Made by a program: the position numbers and the translations under genes | Part shown: one piece after another, positions 17,545 to 25,956 of the stretch | Layout: each line of letters starts with the position of its first letter | How positions within the stretch are numbered: the stretch's first letter is position 1 | Assembly (NCBI RefSeq): GCF_018742245.1 | Contig: NZ_CP036132.1 | Coordinates: 2,475,001 to 2,539,000 of the forward strand | Source: Bacillus mycoides | GTDB lineage: Bacteria; Bacillota; Bacilli; Bacillales; Bacillaceae_G | Direction of reading: 5' to 3' | DNA: 64,000 bases | The notes under the pieces: model-generated | What the model was told of the DNA's origin: nothing | Database searches by the model: none | What the model saw: the letters and a program-made list of their open reading frames with translations, nothing else

Positions 17545-17730
17545 TTATAATAAAATGTTTAAATAATTGTGTGAATTCTGCTTGCAATAATTTATATGAC
17601 TTAGTAACACCACTTCTCCGCAATTTGGATCTAAAACAGAACAACTTATTGTTTCTAAGCAGTTTCTTAATCGATCTTTCAATTCTAGATGTTCTTTTTC
17701 ACCATAAATACAAGATATAACTCTATTCAA
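17545..17730 (-). CDS. Possible small protein or remnant downstream of GNAT gene
   Basis: A 61-codon frame from TTG 17730 (NRVISCIYGEKEHLELKDRL...) with five cysteines. It begins 12 bases after the GNAT stop but has no convincing ribosome site. I do not recognise it. It may be a genuine small gene or a leftover of a longer one. Confidence 0.3.
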   Translation of the reverse strand: MNRVISCIYGEKEHLELKDRLRNCLETISCSVLDPNCGEVVLLSHINYCKQNSHNYLNILL

Positions 17731-17742
17731 AACAGTACATCT

Positions 17743-18207
17743 TTATTTCAACAATAATAAGCGATATATTTCCTCACCGTCGTATACATTTCCTAATGGT
17801 TTAAAACCATAATATTTATATAGTTTTTTTGCAGAAATATTATCTTTATGGACAGTTAATCTAATTTCCTCACACTCTTTAAAGTTATTTTTTATTAAGT
17901 TAATGATTTCCTTTAATGCTGCTTTTCCATATCCTTTTCCTTGCTCTTTTTCATCAACGATAAATCCGTTAATCCAATACATGTCTGTTGATTCTCGTAC
18001 ATAAGCGTGCATAATAAAACCAACTATAAGGTCGCCATCATATATAGCGAATGGAACATATTCGACATTTTCACCATCTGGTTTTATGTATACTTTAGCA
18101 AGTGATACTGCCACTGCCGGAACAAATTGCATTTGATTTTCTTTAACTTGTAATTTCAATGCGTCTTCCCAATTTTCTCTCGTAACAATTTTTAATTGGA
18201 CGTTCAC
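17743..18207 (-). CDS. GNAT family N-acetyltransferase (spermidine/spermine acetyltransferase-like)
   Basis: A 154-residue GNAT protein. The acetyl-CoA loop is KEQGKGYGKAALKEIINLIK (Q-G-K-G-Y-G-K), followed by LTVHKDNISAKKLYKYYGF, typical of the Blt-D/PaiA-like polyamine acetyltransferase group. The N-terminal WEDALKLQVKENQMQFVP and YWINGFIVDE also fit that group. Polyamine specificity is an inference. The start is GTG 18207 with AAAGGAG 10 bases upstream. Confidence 0.85.
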   Translation of the reverse strand: MNVQLKIVTRENWEDALKLQVKENQMQFVPAVAVSLAKVYIKPDGENVEYVPFAIYDGDLIVGFIMHAYVRESTDMYWINGFIVDEKEQGKGYGKAALKEIINLIKNNFKECEEIRLTVHKDNISAKKLYKYYGFKPLGNVYDGEEIYRLLLLK

Positions 18208-18346
18208 TATTTTAAGCTCCTTTAAAAAAGAATTTATCTTTTATATTCAACGGAGTGAAATGATTCCCTTTTTCGACATCACCTTATAGCATTATTTTTA
18301 TAAAGTCTCGAATAAATTCTTTTTCATCTAATTCTAATGCTATTTA

Positions 18347-18619
18347 TTATAGATATTTTCCGCTCTCGATTTGTTTATAATTATCTTTTTTAAATGTTAA
18401 ATGAGTAATTATAACCCCTAATATAGTAATTACCCCTCCAACTATCGAAACAAAAGTTGGCACCCATATCCAAGCAATAAAACATGCAGTTACTGGTGTT
18501 AAATATAGAGAACTCGTTGCTTCAGAAGCCCCAGCATGAGATGTAATATATGGAAGTACTGTCGGGAACACACCTAAATATATAATACTCAAAGTAACTT
18601 CTATATGACTATGGATCAA
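18347..18619 (-). pseudogene. 3' fragment of an EamA/DMT-family transporter
   Basis: The frame, open without a proper start from about 18637, reads VTLSIIYLGVFPTVLPY, then ITSHAGASEATSSLYLTPVT and IVGGVITILGVIITHL: the last three helices of a drug/metabolite transporter. Compared with the family, short in-frame gaps occur after LPY and after IAWIW. The N-terminal two thirds are gone. On the opposite strand, starting at the same point, lies the 3' part of a MocR-type regulator, so one deletion appears to have removed both 5' halves. Confidence 0.8.
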
Positions 18620-19014
18620 GTTCTTTATCTCAAAGAGTTGCTGTAGAATGGTTAATCAAAGGTTTTTATGAGGAGCACGTAGCAAACGTAAGGATTCACC
18701 TAAAAGAGCGGAGACGAATAATGATACAAGCCTTAAATAAGTATTGTGCAGATATTGCCACGTGGGATATTCTTAGCGGCGGATTTTTTATATGGCTAAG
18801 GGTGATACCTAACATCCCGATGAAAAAACTGTTTTCAGAAGCATTATCAAAGGGAATTCTTTTAAATCCGGGACGAATTTATGAAGAGAAATCAGATCAG
18901 TACATTCGTTTATCGTATGGCTATGCTTCCGCTGAACAATTTACTCAAGGTATTTATATATTAAGTCGAATTAATGATGTTATTCAACTTTTCTCCTATA
19001 CTGCAATACTATAA
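18613..19014 (+). pseudogene. 3' fragment of a MocR/PdxR-type GntR-aminotransferase regulator
   Basis: The frame is open from before 18613 and reads SSSLSQRVAVEWLIKGFYEE, then HVANVRIHLKERRRIMIQAL and GGFFIWLRV, IRLSYGYAS: the C-terminal part of the fold-type I aminotransferase domain of MocR regulators. The GntR DNA-binding domain and the PLP-lysine region are missing and no ribosome site precedes it. MocR regulators are often divergent from the transporter they control, here the EamA remnant. Confidence 0.8.
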
Positions 19015-19036
19015 AAATAAAAAAGGAGGAATTATT

Positions 19037-19504
19037 ATGAGCATTTTCAATATCCTTTTGACCATTCACATATTATTTGGAACCATATGTTTAATTACGG
19101 GAATTGTAGCGATGCTTGCTCAAAAAAAGAAAGGAAAACATACAGAATGGGGAGAAATATATCATGCATCCTATGTTGTAATAACTCTTACTGCAATTAT
19201 ATTGTCCATTATAAACTGGGATAAAATCGCATATTTATTTTATGTAGCAATTTTCTCTTATTCATTTGCGATTTATGGCTATCTTGCAGGAAAAAAGCGT
19301 TGGAAAAATTGGATTCATCACCATATTAGAGGTATGTTAGGCTCCTATATCGGTGCCGTTACCGCACTTTTAGTAAACATCGGAATTCATATTCCCATTA
19401 TTAATTTACTGCCGCCTATATGGTTTTGGTTTTTACCGACGTTAATCGGTATTCCTCTCGTAGTCAGTGTATCAAAAAAATATAAAAAACAAAGGAAAAA
19501 TTAA
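19037..19504 (+). CDS. Four-helix membrane protein (DUF2306-like)
   Basis: A 155-residue membrane protein with four predicted helices (about 4-25, 44-62, 66-86, 105-145), a conserved-looking histidine cluster WIHHHIRGMLGSYIGAV and an H-x-x-x-G opening (HILFGTICLITG). The layout resembles DUF2306 proteins; heme or lipid binding is possible but not shown. ATG 19037 has AAAAGGAGG 8 bases upstream; a longer frame from 18974 overlaps the MocR remnant and is rejected. Confidence 0.75.
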   Translation: MSIFNILLTIHILFGTICLITGIVAMLAQKKKGKHTEWGEIYHASYVVITLTAIILSIINWDKIAYLFYVAIFSYSFAIYGYLAGKKRWKNWIHHHIRGMLGSYIGAVTALLVNIGIHIPIINLLPPIWFWFLPTLIGIPLVVSVSKKYKKQRKN

Positions 19505-19595
19505 TTGCATTTTGGTTAATTTCTAATTTATTTTGATATTCTATGTAGTGAATTGAATATTTTGTTTTTGCACTAAGGACATGGAATGGGAGAAA

Positions 19596-19632
19596 AATAA
19601 AAGGAATCCAATGAGCTTGGATTCCTTTTATT
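19596..19632. terminator. Bidirectional terminator between convergent genes
   Basis: AATAAAAGGAATCCA pairs with TGGATTCCTTTTATT around the loop ATGAGCT. Confidence 0.85.
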
Positions 19633-19641
19633 CCTGTTTCT

Positions 19642-20502
19642 TTAAGGCATAAGTGTATCCAAACGATCTGGATAATTAGTAAACATCCCGTCGACGCCCC
19701 AAGAAAGTAACTTTTTCATATCTTTTTCATTATCTACTGTAAATGGATGAATTTCTAATCCGTATTTCTTTATTTTTTTAACATAGGCTTCATCAATATA
19801 TTTGTAATTCATACCAAGGCCAATGCAGTATGCTTTATAATTCTCTAATTCTAAATTTGTTAATTGCACTGCTTGTTTATATGATAATAATTGCACTAAA
19901 GGTATATTAGCATTTAAACTATGAACCTTTCGCAAACTTTCTTCACTAAATGATTGAATTATAACTTTATCATTTATTTGGAAGTGATTCATAATCGCTA
20001 GTAATTTTTCTTCCATACCTGGATATTCATCTGGCGATTTTGTTTCAATATAATAGTTAGCATCACATCCAAACGTTACAATAATTTCTTCTAATGTGAG
20101 CACTTCAGCATTTTCAAATTCTTTCTTTGCTAAATTTGGGTATTTTTCATTGAAAAAAGAACCTGCATTAAGGTGCTTTATTTCTTCTAATGAATGTTCT
20201 TTAACTAACCCAGTACCGTTTGTTGTACGATTTAATGTTTCATCATGCATAGCTACTAAATGTCCGTCTTTTGTCATTTGGAGATCAATTTCTATGTAAT
20301 CTCCCTTCAATTGTTGTCCTAATTTATAAGCCGCTATTGTATGTTCAGGTGCATATGCAGAAGCACCTCTATGTGCAATGTTTTTAATATGATTTGATTG
20401 ATGTATTGCTTTTGTATATTTTTGTTCATTTACTTGATGAAAAACAAAAATGCTTATTACGATGAAGAAACAAATGATAGTAATTATAGATGTTTTTTTC
20501 AT
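19642..20502 (-). CDS. glpQ: Glycerophosphodiester phosphodiesterase, membrane-anchored
   Basis: A 286-residue GDPD enzyme. An N-terminal hydrophobic segment (residues 5-22) is a signal anchor or signal peptide, so the enzyme acts outside the membrane. The catalytic histidines are His44 (AHRGAS) and His86 (AMHDETLNRTTNGTG), with metal ligands Glu71 and Asp73 (IEIDLQ) and Glu153 in YIETKSP. It releases glycerol-3-phosphate from glycerophosphodiesters. The symbol is a family name; the group has several GDPD paralogues. ATG 20502 has AGGAG about 12 bases upstream, a little far. Confidence 0.9.
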   Translation of the reverse strand: MKKTSIITIICFFIVISIFVFHQVNEQKYTKAIHQSNHIKNIAHRGASAYAPEHTIAAYKLGQQLKGDYIEIDLQMTKDGHLVAMHDETLNRTTNGTGLVKEHSLEEIKHLNAGSFFNEKYPNLAKKEFENAEVLTLEEIIVTFGCDANYYIETKSPDEYPGMEEKLLAIMNHFQINDKVIIQSFSEESLRKVHSLNANIPLVQLLSYKQAVQLTNLELENYKAYCIGLGMNYKYIDEAYVKKIKKYGLEIHPFTVDNEKDMKKLLSWGVDGMFTNYPDRLDTLMP

Positions 20503-20548
20503 AACGGTATGTTAACTCCTATATTTAAAACAATTTGACTTGGATGAT

Positions 20549-21349
20549 TTACTCAAATAAATGCCGATTTTCAAAAACAGTCATTTGTCCTACAGCTTGA
20601 AAGCCGGATTTTTTATAAATATTTATTCCATTAGGTGAAGCTTGTAATACGCAATAAGTATTTTTTAGTTGTTTAGCTTCTTGCAGTAAGAAATTAAACA
20701 TAGTAGAGCCGAATCCTTGTCCTCTCATTTCTTCTTTAGTCGCAATATCATAAATACCGAAACTATCTTTCGTACATACTAAAGAGCCAACAGATACTAC
20801 CTCACCTTTATAAAGACCTAAGTATAGTTTCATGTCATCGCTATTCCATAAATCTAAAGAAGAAATTTGATTATAGTATGATTGAACATTAGAGCCTTCC
20901 GCTGATGTACCGAATAAAGCCGCTAATGTTTCGCCAAATTTTTGTATTTGTACCGGCGAAGTTGCTTTTTGTATTGTAAAACCTGCTGGTATGTCTATTG
21001 TAGGAAGAATTGTTTGTAAATCTGCAAACATTGCAATATTATTTTCTGCTTCTATTAATCTAAGTTTTAGTAACTCGTTCTTAAGTGTATTCTCTCGCTT
21101 TGCATCCCAACACCAAACACTCATGGGGAACCCTTTTTGATTAAAGTGTTCTATCTCCGCACATAATTCCTCGTTTCCTTCCGTTAAGTTGTTGTTTAAT
21201 AAAGTAATAATATTAAATGTATCTGTAGGTAAACCACAGTTAACGGCAATATAATCCTGCGTTTTCTTTACACTCATCCCTTGCACATGACGAGCAATAT
21301 ATGAAGTCTTGTATATAAAATTATCTATAAGTACCTTTTGATAATTCAT
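20549..21349 (-). CDS. Two-domain GNAT acetyltransferase
   Basis: A 266-residue protein. The N-terminal 130 residues have no clear motif; the C-terminal half is a GNAT domain with ATKEEMRGQGFGSTMFNFLL (R-G-Q-G-F-G) and INIYKKSGFQAVG. Such large GNATs may acetylate antibiotics or peptides; the substrate is unknown. ATG 21349 has AAGGAG 8 bases upstream; the TTG one codon earlier is also possible. Confidence 0.85.
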   Translation of the reverse strand: MNYQKVLIDNFIYKTSYIARHVQGMSVKKTQDYIAVNCGLPTDTFNIITLLNNNLTEGNEELCAEIEHFNQKGFPMSVWCWDAKRENTLKNELLKLRLIEAENNIAMFADLQTILPTIDIPAGFTIQKATSPVQIQKFGETLAALFGTSAEGSNVQSYYNQISSLDLWNSDDMKLYLGLYKGEVVSVGSLVCTKDSFGIYDIATKEEMRGQGFGSTMFNFLLQEAKQLKNTYCVLQASPNGINIYKKSGFQAVGQMTVFENRHLFE

Positions 21350-21497
21350 CAATTATGCTCCTTTTTAAAAATAGTAATTAAATAACACCTATATTAAATA
21401 TAACATATAAGAAATTTCACTTAATTAATGATATTCCCCTTTTTAACCCCTTTATATCACACAATGTGGCATAATAAGAATTAAAAATGATATAACA

Positions 21498-21526
21498 TTG
21501 TCGGAATGAAAAAAGTGGTATATAAT
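21498..21526 (+). promoter_or_regulatory. Probable sigma-A promoter of the 34-aa gene
   Basis: TTGTCG (21498-21503), 17 bases, then TATAAT (21521-21526), about 59 bases before the start codon of the small gene. Confidence 0.6.
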
Positions 21527-21584
21527 AAATATTAACATTACTAGTAATTATTTTAGGTATTCCTAGAATAAAGGAGCGATACAT

Positions 21585-21689
21585 ATGAAAATTACTATTT
21601 ATTTCGGAAGTCATGAAGATCAAGATGTTCGTACTATGGACTGTCATTTAGATGTAGAAGATACAGAAGAGATTGTATCTGTATCTTAA
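21585..21689 (+). CDS. Conserved-looking 34-aa small acidic protein
   Basis: ATG 21585 is preceded by AAAGGAGCG at ideal distance and by a good promoter, and the frame is followed by a hairpin terminator at 21728-21755, so this is a complete tiny transcription unit. The peptide starts MKITIYFGSHEDQDVRTMDC and ends EDTEEIVSVS; it is acidic and soluble with one cysteine. The family is not recognised. Confidence 0.72.
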   Translation: MKITIYFGSHEDQDVRTMDCHLDVEDTEEIVSVS

Positions 21690-21727
21690 TATAAATAATG
21701 GGATGAAACCTCTTCCCTGCAACGTTT

Positions 21728-21755
21728 AAGGCACCTTTTATAGGTGTCTTTTTTA
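21728..21755 (+). terminator. Rho-independent terminator
   Basis: AAGGCACC / GGTGTCTT (one wobble) followed by TTTTTT. Confidence 0.8.
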
Positions 21756-21865
21756 TTGTTTTTTCGTCAAAAACCCTTTACTTTAGTGCGTTTTAATAGT
21801 AAAATATAAATATACGAACAAATGTTCTTTTTAATTTATTTGTACATGAAGGGATGATTTTAACA

Positions 21866-22564
21866 ATGGCTCCAGCGAAGCGCAGAGGAAGAAAAAAGCA
21901 AACACCTATTATTTCAAATACAGGCTTTATTGGCTCTGTCTTTATTGATACATTGGAGTTACAAAAGAAATCCTATTATTTCGCTCGTAAAAAACTTCAA
22001 ATTGTTCATCACGTACTAGATGGTCTATCTGGAGCAATGAGTGCATTATTTAAAGAACATAATATCTCTGCATATATGTCATGTGTGTATTTACATAAAC
22101 AAAAGAAAATTGGTTTTGTTCTTTCAACAAAACTGTTTGAACAAAGTGATGGCGTTGCTTACTTTATAAATTATTTAATTGAAAAGAATTTTTACGGTGA
22201 CGAGGAAGTAGAATATCAAGAAGTGTTTAATACAGGTTTTATTGGTGTAGTATTCGCGGATTTATCTAGTATAGATCGCTTTAATTTTGAGTTTGAAATG
22301 GGTATGTTAACGAAATTAATGAAAGATATGATTATTCCGGTTAAAGAGCTCTTTTTACGCCACAATGTACCGGCTTACATCTCCACTTCTCATTTAGAGG
22401 AGCAAAATAAATTGGGTTTCGTTCTATCTGTAAAGCCATATGATGAACGTGCAGAAGCAGATTTATATTTTGAAACATACTTAAAAGAACGAGGGTTATT
22501 TATTGGTGATGAAGAAGATGATATTGATAAGATTGTTATTAGAAAAACAGCTGAATTACGATAA
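21866..22564 (+). CDS. Hypothetical protein with two tandem copies of a ~100-residue domain
   Basis: A 232-residue protein. After a basic N-terminus (MAPAKRRGRKKQ) two homologous units follow: unit 1 begins NTGFIGSVFIDTLEL and ends ...KIGFVLSTKLFEQ...GDEEV, unit 2 begins NTGFIGVVFADLSSI and ends ...KLGFVLSVKPYDE...GDEED. Within each is a matching H-N-I/V-x-AY-S/I-S turn. No known family. The basic tail could bind nucleic acid. The start at ATG 21866 is preferred; an ATG four codons earlier abuts the GAAGGG site. Confidence 0.75.
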   Translation: MAPAKRRGRKKQTPIISNTGFIGSVFIDTLELQKKSYYFARKKLQIVHHVLDGLSGAMSALFKEHNISAYMSCVYLHKQKKIGFVLSTKLFEQSDGVAYFINYLIEKNFYGDEEVEYQEVFNTGFIGVVFADLSSIDRFNFEFEMGMLTKLMKDMIIPVKELFLRHNVPAYISTSHLEEQNKLGFVLSVKPYDERAEADLYFETYLKERGLFIGDEEDDIDKIVIRKTAELR

Positions 22565-22593
22565 AAAGCACAGGATGATACCCTGTGCTTTTT
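22564..22593. terminator. Bidirectional terminator
   Basis: AAAAGCACAGG / CCTGTGCTTTT with A and T runs on both sides, between convergent genes. Confidence 0.88.
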
Positions 22594-22612
22594 AAACATT
22601 TAAAAATATTAT

Positions 22613-23917
22613 TTAATTACGTTCAACACTATAATCTTTTGAATGAATTTCTAAGTTCAACTTATTTGAATAAGCCTTATTCAAAATAAGAAATACTATC
22701 CCTCCTGTAATTGGAAGCGTGTAAGCAGGGATATAATTTAATAATAATCCTGATAATGCCAATGCTATTGGCTGCATCATTTTACCTATACTTAATCCAA
22801 TACTGAGTACCCTCCCCCTATATTCATCAGGAATCTCTTTTTGCATGAAATAAGTTAAAGGAATATCAATTAGTGCTATCATTATTCCTAAAAAGAACAT
22901 AATAAGGCAATACATAGCAACGTATATAAAATTATCCACTTCAATACTTTTGAATAAAACTGGAATTCCTGAAATTATCATAAAAATTGCCAACATAAAA
23001 CTTGATTTTTTCAAAAGATAGGAATAAGAAAAACGATCAGTTATCTTTTTTACTAATATTGCACCAACTATCATTCCTACTGGAAAAGTCCCATGAATCA
23101 TGCCAAATTGCTTCGAACTAAGATTGAGAACTGTGTTTATTATGTATGGTAGTGGGACGATTACAGCAAAACCTAGGAAGAAATTAAGTGCAGTTAAAAT
23201 ACTAAACGTATTCTTTAAGCTTTCCCTTTCAATTAAGTAAGAAAACCCTTCTTTTATATCTTTAATAAAATTAATTTCTCTTTTTGAACATCCACCATTT
23301 ATGCTGTACTCGAACAATTTAAAGTGAATAAACAATATGGATATGCCCGAAAGAATAAATGAAATACCATTTATAATTATAAAAGTTTTTATATCTAATA
23401 CAGCAAAAACGATGCCCCCTAACATAGGACCGAGAATTAAAGATACAGAATCGATAATTTTACTTATAGAGTTAATACTCATTAATCTCTCTTTAGACAC
23501 GATATTTGGTTTTGCTGCTTCTAACCCTATTCCAAAGAATGTTGTAAATACCGACATAAGAAAGGTAATAGCATAAATAATGAATAAGTTTAATCCATAA
23601 TTGCTGCTTACTATATAAGTAACAATTAATAAACTTCCACTTAGTAAATCCATGCAAACGACCAGTTTCTTTTTATCAACTTTATCTGCAATTACACCGG
23701 CAAATGGATTCATAACAATCATTGGAATCGTTCCTAAAATGAGTGTAATTGCGAAATTTAATGCTGATCCGGTTATTTGTAAAACATATAATCCTAATGC
23801 GAAACTATAAATAGAGCTACCAAATATTGATATTGTTTTCCCAATTACATAGAGACAAATATTTTTTAGTTCTTGGTTGCTTTTTTCATTTTGTAACTGT
23901 ATTCGTAAACTCTCCAT
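22613..23917 (-). CDS. MFS transporter, macrolide-efflux (MefA/YkuC-like) type
   Basis: A 434-residue transporter with 12 predicted helices. Helix 1 (GKTISIFGSSIYSFALGLYVL), the loop motif GVIADKVDKKKLV and the PDEYRGRVLSIGLS stretch after helix 10 fit the MefA-type drug exporters. It starts at ATG 23917 behind GGGAGGG. The MerR-methyltransferase gene lies immediately upstream on the same strand but is separated by a strong terminator. Substrate unknown; macrolide or peptide-antibiotic export is a family-based guess. Confidence 0.85.
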   Translation of the reverse strand: MESLRIQLQNEKSNQELKNICLYVIGKTISIFGSSIYSFALGLYVLQITGSALNFAITLILGTIPMIVMNPFAGVIADKVDKKKLVVCMDLLSGSLLIVTYIVSSNYGLNLFIIYAITFLMSVFTTFFGIGLEAAKPNIVSKERLMSINSISKIIDSVSLILGPMLGGIVFAVLDIKTFIIINGISFILSGISILFIHFKLFEYSINGGCSKREINFIKDIKEGFSYLIERESLKNTFSILTALNFFLGFAVIVPLPYIINTVLNLSSKQFGMIHGTFPVGMIVGAILVKKITDRFSYSYLLKKSSFMLAIFMIISGIPVLFKSIEVDNFIYVAMYCLIMFFLGIMIALIDIPLTYFMQKEIPDEYRGRVLSIGLSIGKMMQPIALALSGLLLNYIPAYTLPITGGIVFLILNKAYSNKLNLEIHSKDYSVERN

Positions 23918-24018
23918 AACTTTTCCCTCCCGCTTAACTTTGTATTACGTACAGTGTAAGTTCTCGGGTCAACCCAATATCAATATGCTAGTATTAAAAA
24001 CTTTTTTAAAAAAAATTA

Positions 24019-24045
24019 AAAAAGATGGGGTTAACCCCATCTTTT
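24019..24045 (-). terminator. Perfect palindromic terminator overlapping the methyltransferase stop codon
   Basis: AAAAAGATGGGGTTAACC... is self-complementary: AAAAAGATGGGGTT / AACCCCATCTTTTT. The TAA at 24031-24033 forms part of the hairpin apex. Downstream (leftward) is T-rich. Confidence 0.85.
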
Positions 24046-25265
24046 TCCGAAAAATGAATATGTATATATCTCTTCTCCTTGAACAAAGAAATTTTCGTAT
24101 TTTCCGCCTCGATTCATGTATTTTGAAGTTCTTTCATCTATAGAGCGAAATTGTAGTTTTTGAATTTCTTCTTTTACTGTTGAATACGTGAAGTTGTCTC
24201 TTAATCTAGTTATAATTTGGCTATTTATGCTGAAATTTTTAAATAAAATAAATGAACTTAATAAATAACAATCAGGTTTTAAAAGGGAATTTAATGCATA
24301 CAATAAAAATTTTTCATGCTCAAAACTGTAATTACTTGTGCCAGACTGATCAATTACAATATCAACAAAATGATCCTGGATGGGAATGTTTAAAAAATCC
24401 GTACAGATGAAAAGGATGTTTCTTTTCGGGTTTCTTTTCTCTAATACATCTTTTAAAAATAGAAGTTTATTCAAATCTCGATCAACAGCAATATATAAGC
24501 AATATATAAGCAATCTTCTGGCAGCTCTTCATAAATATTTCGTAAAAAGAATCCAAAACCCGATCCTATATCAAGCAGTACCTTGTCATTTAAATCTAGT
24601 TGTTTTAATTTCTTTTTCGCCCATTCTCCTGCTCTATGTATATTCTCCAAATAAGAAGAATCAGTTTCATGGATATAATCTGAAATAGGATCTTCAAAAG
24701 AAGCCCTGTCAGACGTTTCAAACGATTTACCTGCTGTTAAAATCCCTGAAGTAATAACATACTCTTCGCCGCAATTACAAGTTAATTTTCCCTCCATAAT
24801 TTGATTGCTATTAATAATTCCATCTTGAAGAATTAAATTTCCGCTACACTTAAAACATGTAAGAAAGTTAAGTACTCTTAAATCTATCCCTAAAATTGAA
24901 TTAGAAATCTCAGTTGTTATAGATAAATCATTTAACGCTGCCTTTAATTTATCTCTTCTTTCCTCTAAAATTTGTATTTCTTGTTCAATCTTTTCATACT
25001 TCAATTTAAATAAAGATTGGTAAAAAGTATCTTTTTCGTAATTCATAGATTTTGCTAAACTTTTATAAAGAAAAAGTTCTTTAATTTCATTCAAACTAAA
25101 TCCTAGCCATTTGTATTCTAATATAAGCTCTATATCTTTTTGACAATACTCATCAAAAAAATAATGGCCACCCTTCTTTTCAGGGATAATTAGTCCGAGA
25201 TCCATATAATGTCTAATCGTATCTATACTTAAATTATTTTTTTCTCCAAATTTACCGATTTTCAT
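24031..25265 (-). pseudogene. MerR-type regulator fused to zinc-ribbon and SAM methyltransferase, frameshifted by an 11-base tandem duplication
   Basis: From ATG 25265 residues 1-70 are a MerR HTH (NLSIDTIRHYMDLGLIIPEK, then EYKWLGFSLNEIKEL), residues 75-115 a coiled coil, and about 130-170 a Cys-x2-Cys ... Cys-x-Cys element (CFKCSGN, LTCNCGEE) like the Trm112/zinc ribbon ahead of rRNA methyltransferases. Then comes a Rossmann methyltransferase (VLLDIGSGFGFFLRN). At 24493-24514 the unit ATATAAGCAAT is present twice; the extra 11 bases shift the frame to a stop. Removing one copy joins LPEDCLYIA to VDRDLNKLLFLKDVLEKRN and gives a protein of about 400 residues ending at 24031. It could control the MFS pump downstream. 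It may be reversible by slippage. Confidence 0.85.
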
Positions 25266-25607
25266 AATATCACTACCAATATATATTATTTATTCACTTT
25301 ATAGTTCTATATTATTATTGAAAATCCATTTATTTTAAAGAAAATATACTACTGTAAGTACAACTTATTTTTATATTGTATGGAGATATCATTCTTAATA
25401 TAAAAAATAGGTTCTTATCGTTAAAGTTAATGGGTAGTACTCAATATAAATAATTTCAAAATAAACATTTATTCTATTACAATTGTTCGAAATCTCAGCT
25501 CAATTCGTATATCATTTAATATTTTAATATAGTTATTACAATTTCATTTGAGTTATGGTATATTAAAATTTGCATTTATAAAATCTTACATAACAAGGAG
25601 AATTTAA
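25266..25607. other. Intergenic region between divergent MerR-fusion and TM2 genes
   Basis: 342 bases of very AT-rich DNA with no gene. Promoters for both neighbours must lie here; I could not single out a MerR-type operator (a dyad in a 19-20 base spacer) with confidence. Confidence 0.4.
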
Positions 25608-25925
25608 GTGGATAATTTATTATTAAAGAACGATTTATCATCAGAACAATTGGCACTTGTAAACTCAGAATTTGAAAAAAATAAAAAATCAAAAGGGCTT
25701 GCTTACTTAATTTGGTTTTTCCTAGGAGGGCTTGGAGGTCATCGCTATTATGCACGTGATTTCGGTATGGCTATCGCAATGACTTTAACACTGGGTGGGC
25801 TTGGTATTTGGGCTTTAATCGATGTATTCTTTATTGGAAGTCGTATTGGTAAGAAAAATGAAGAGTTAGAACGTGATATTATTTTAAAAGTAAAAACTAT
25901 GACTTCATCTACTCGCGTATCTTAA
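25608..25925 (+). CDS. TM2 domain-containing protein
   Basis: A 105-residue protein. The TM2 domain spans about residues 28-78: SKGLAYLIWFFLGGLGGHRYYAR, then GGLGIWALIDVFFIGSRIGKKN, with the conserved G-x-x-G-x-HR-F/Y-Y signature between two membrane helices. Function unknown. GTG 25608 is preceded by AAGGAG at about 8 bases. Convergent with degV. Confidence 0.92.
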   Translation: MDNLLLKNDLSSEQLALVNSEFEKNKKSKGLAYLIWFFLGGLGGHRYYARDFGMAIAMTLTLGGLGIWALIDVFFIGSRIGKKNEELERDIILKVKTMTSSTRVS

Positions 25926-25927
25926 TA

Positions 25928-25953
25928 AAAAAAACCTCCAATTGGAGGTTTTT
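25928..25953. terminator. Bidirectional terminator between TM2 and DegV genes
   Basis: AAAAAACCTCCAATTGGAGG followed by T7 forms a perfect palindrome shared by the convergent genes. Confidence 0.92.
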
Positions 25954-25956
25954 TTA

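Noticed and set aside
18284..18346. Minus-strand fragment reading ALELDEKEFIRDFIKIML then stop
   Set aside because: It looks protein-like and may be the end of another lost gene, but 19 residues are too few to assign or to list as a feature.
23337..23576. 79-codon plus-strand frame within the MFS gene
   Set aside because: Antisense shadow of a hydrophobic coding region, no ribosome site.
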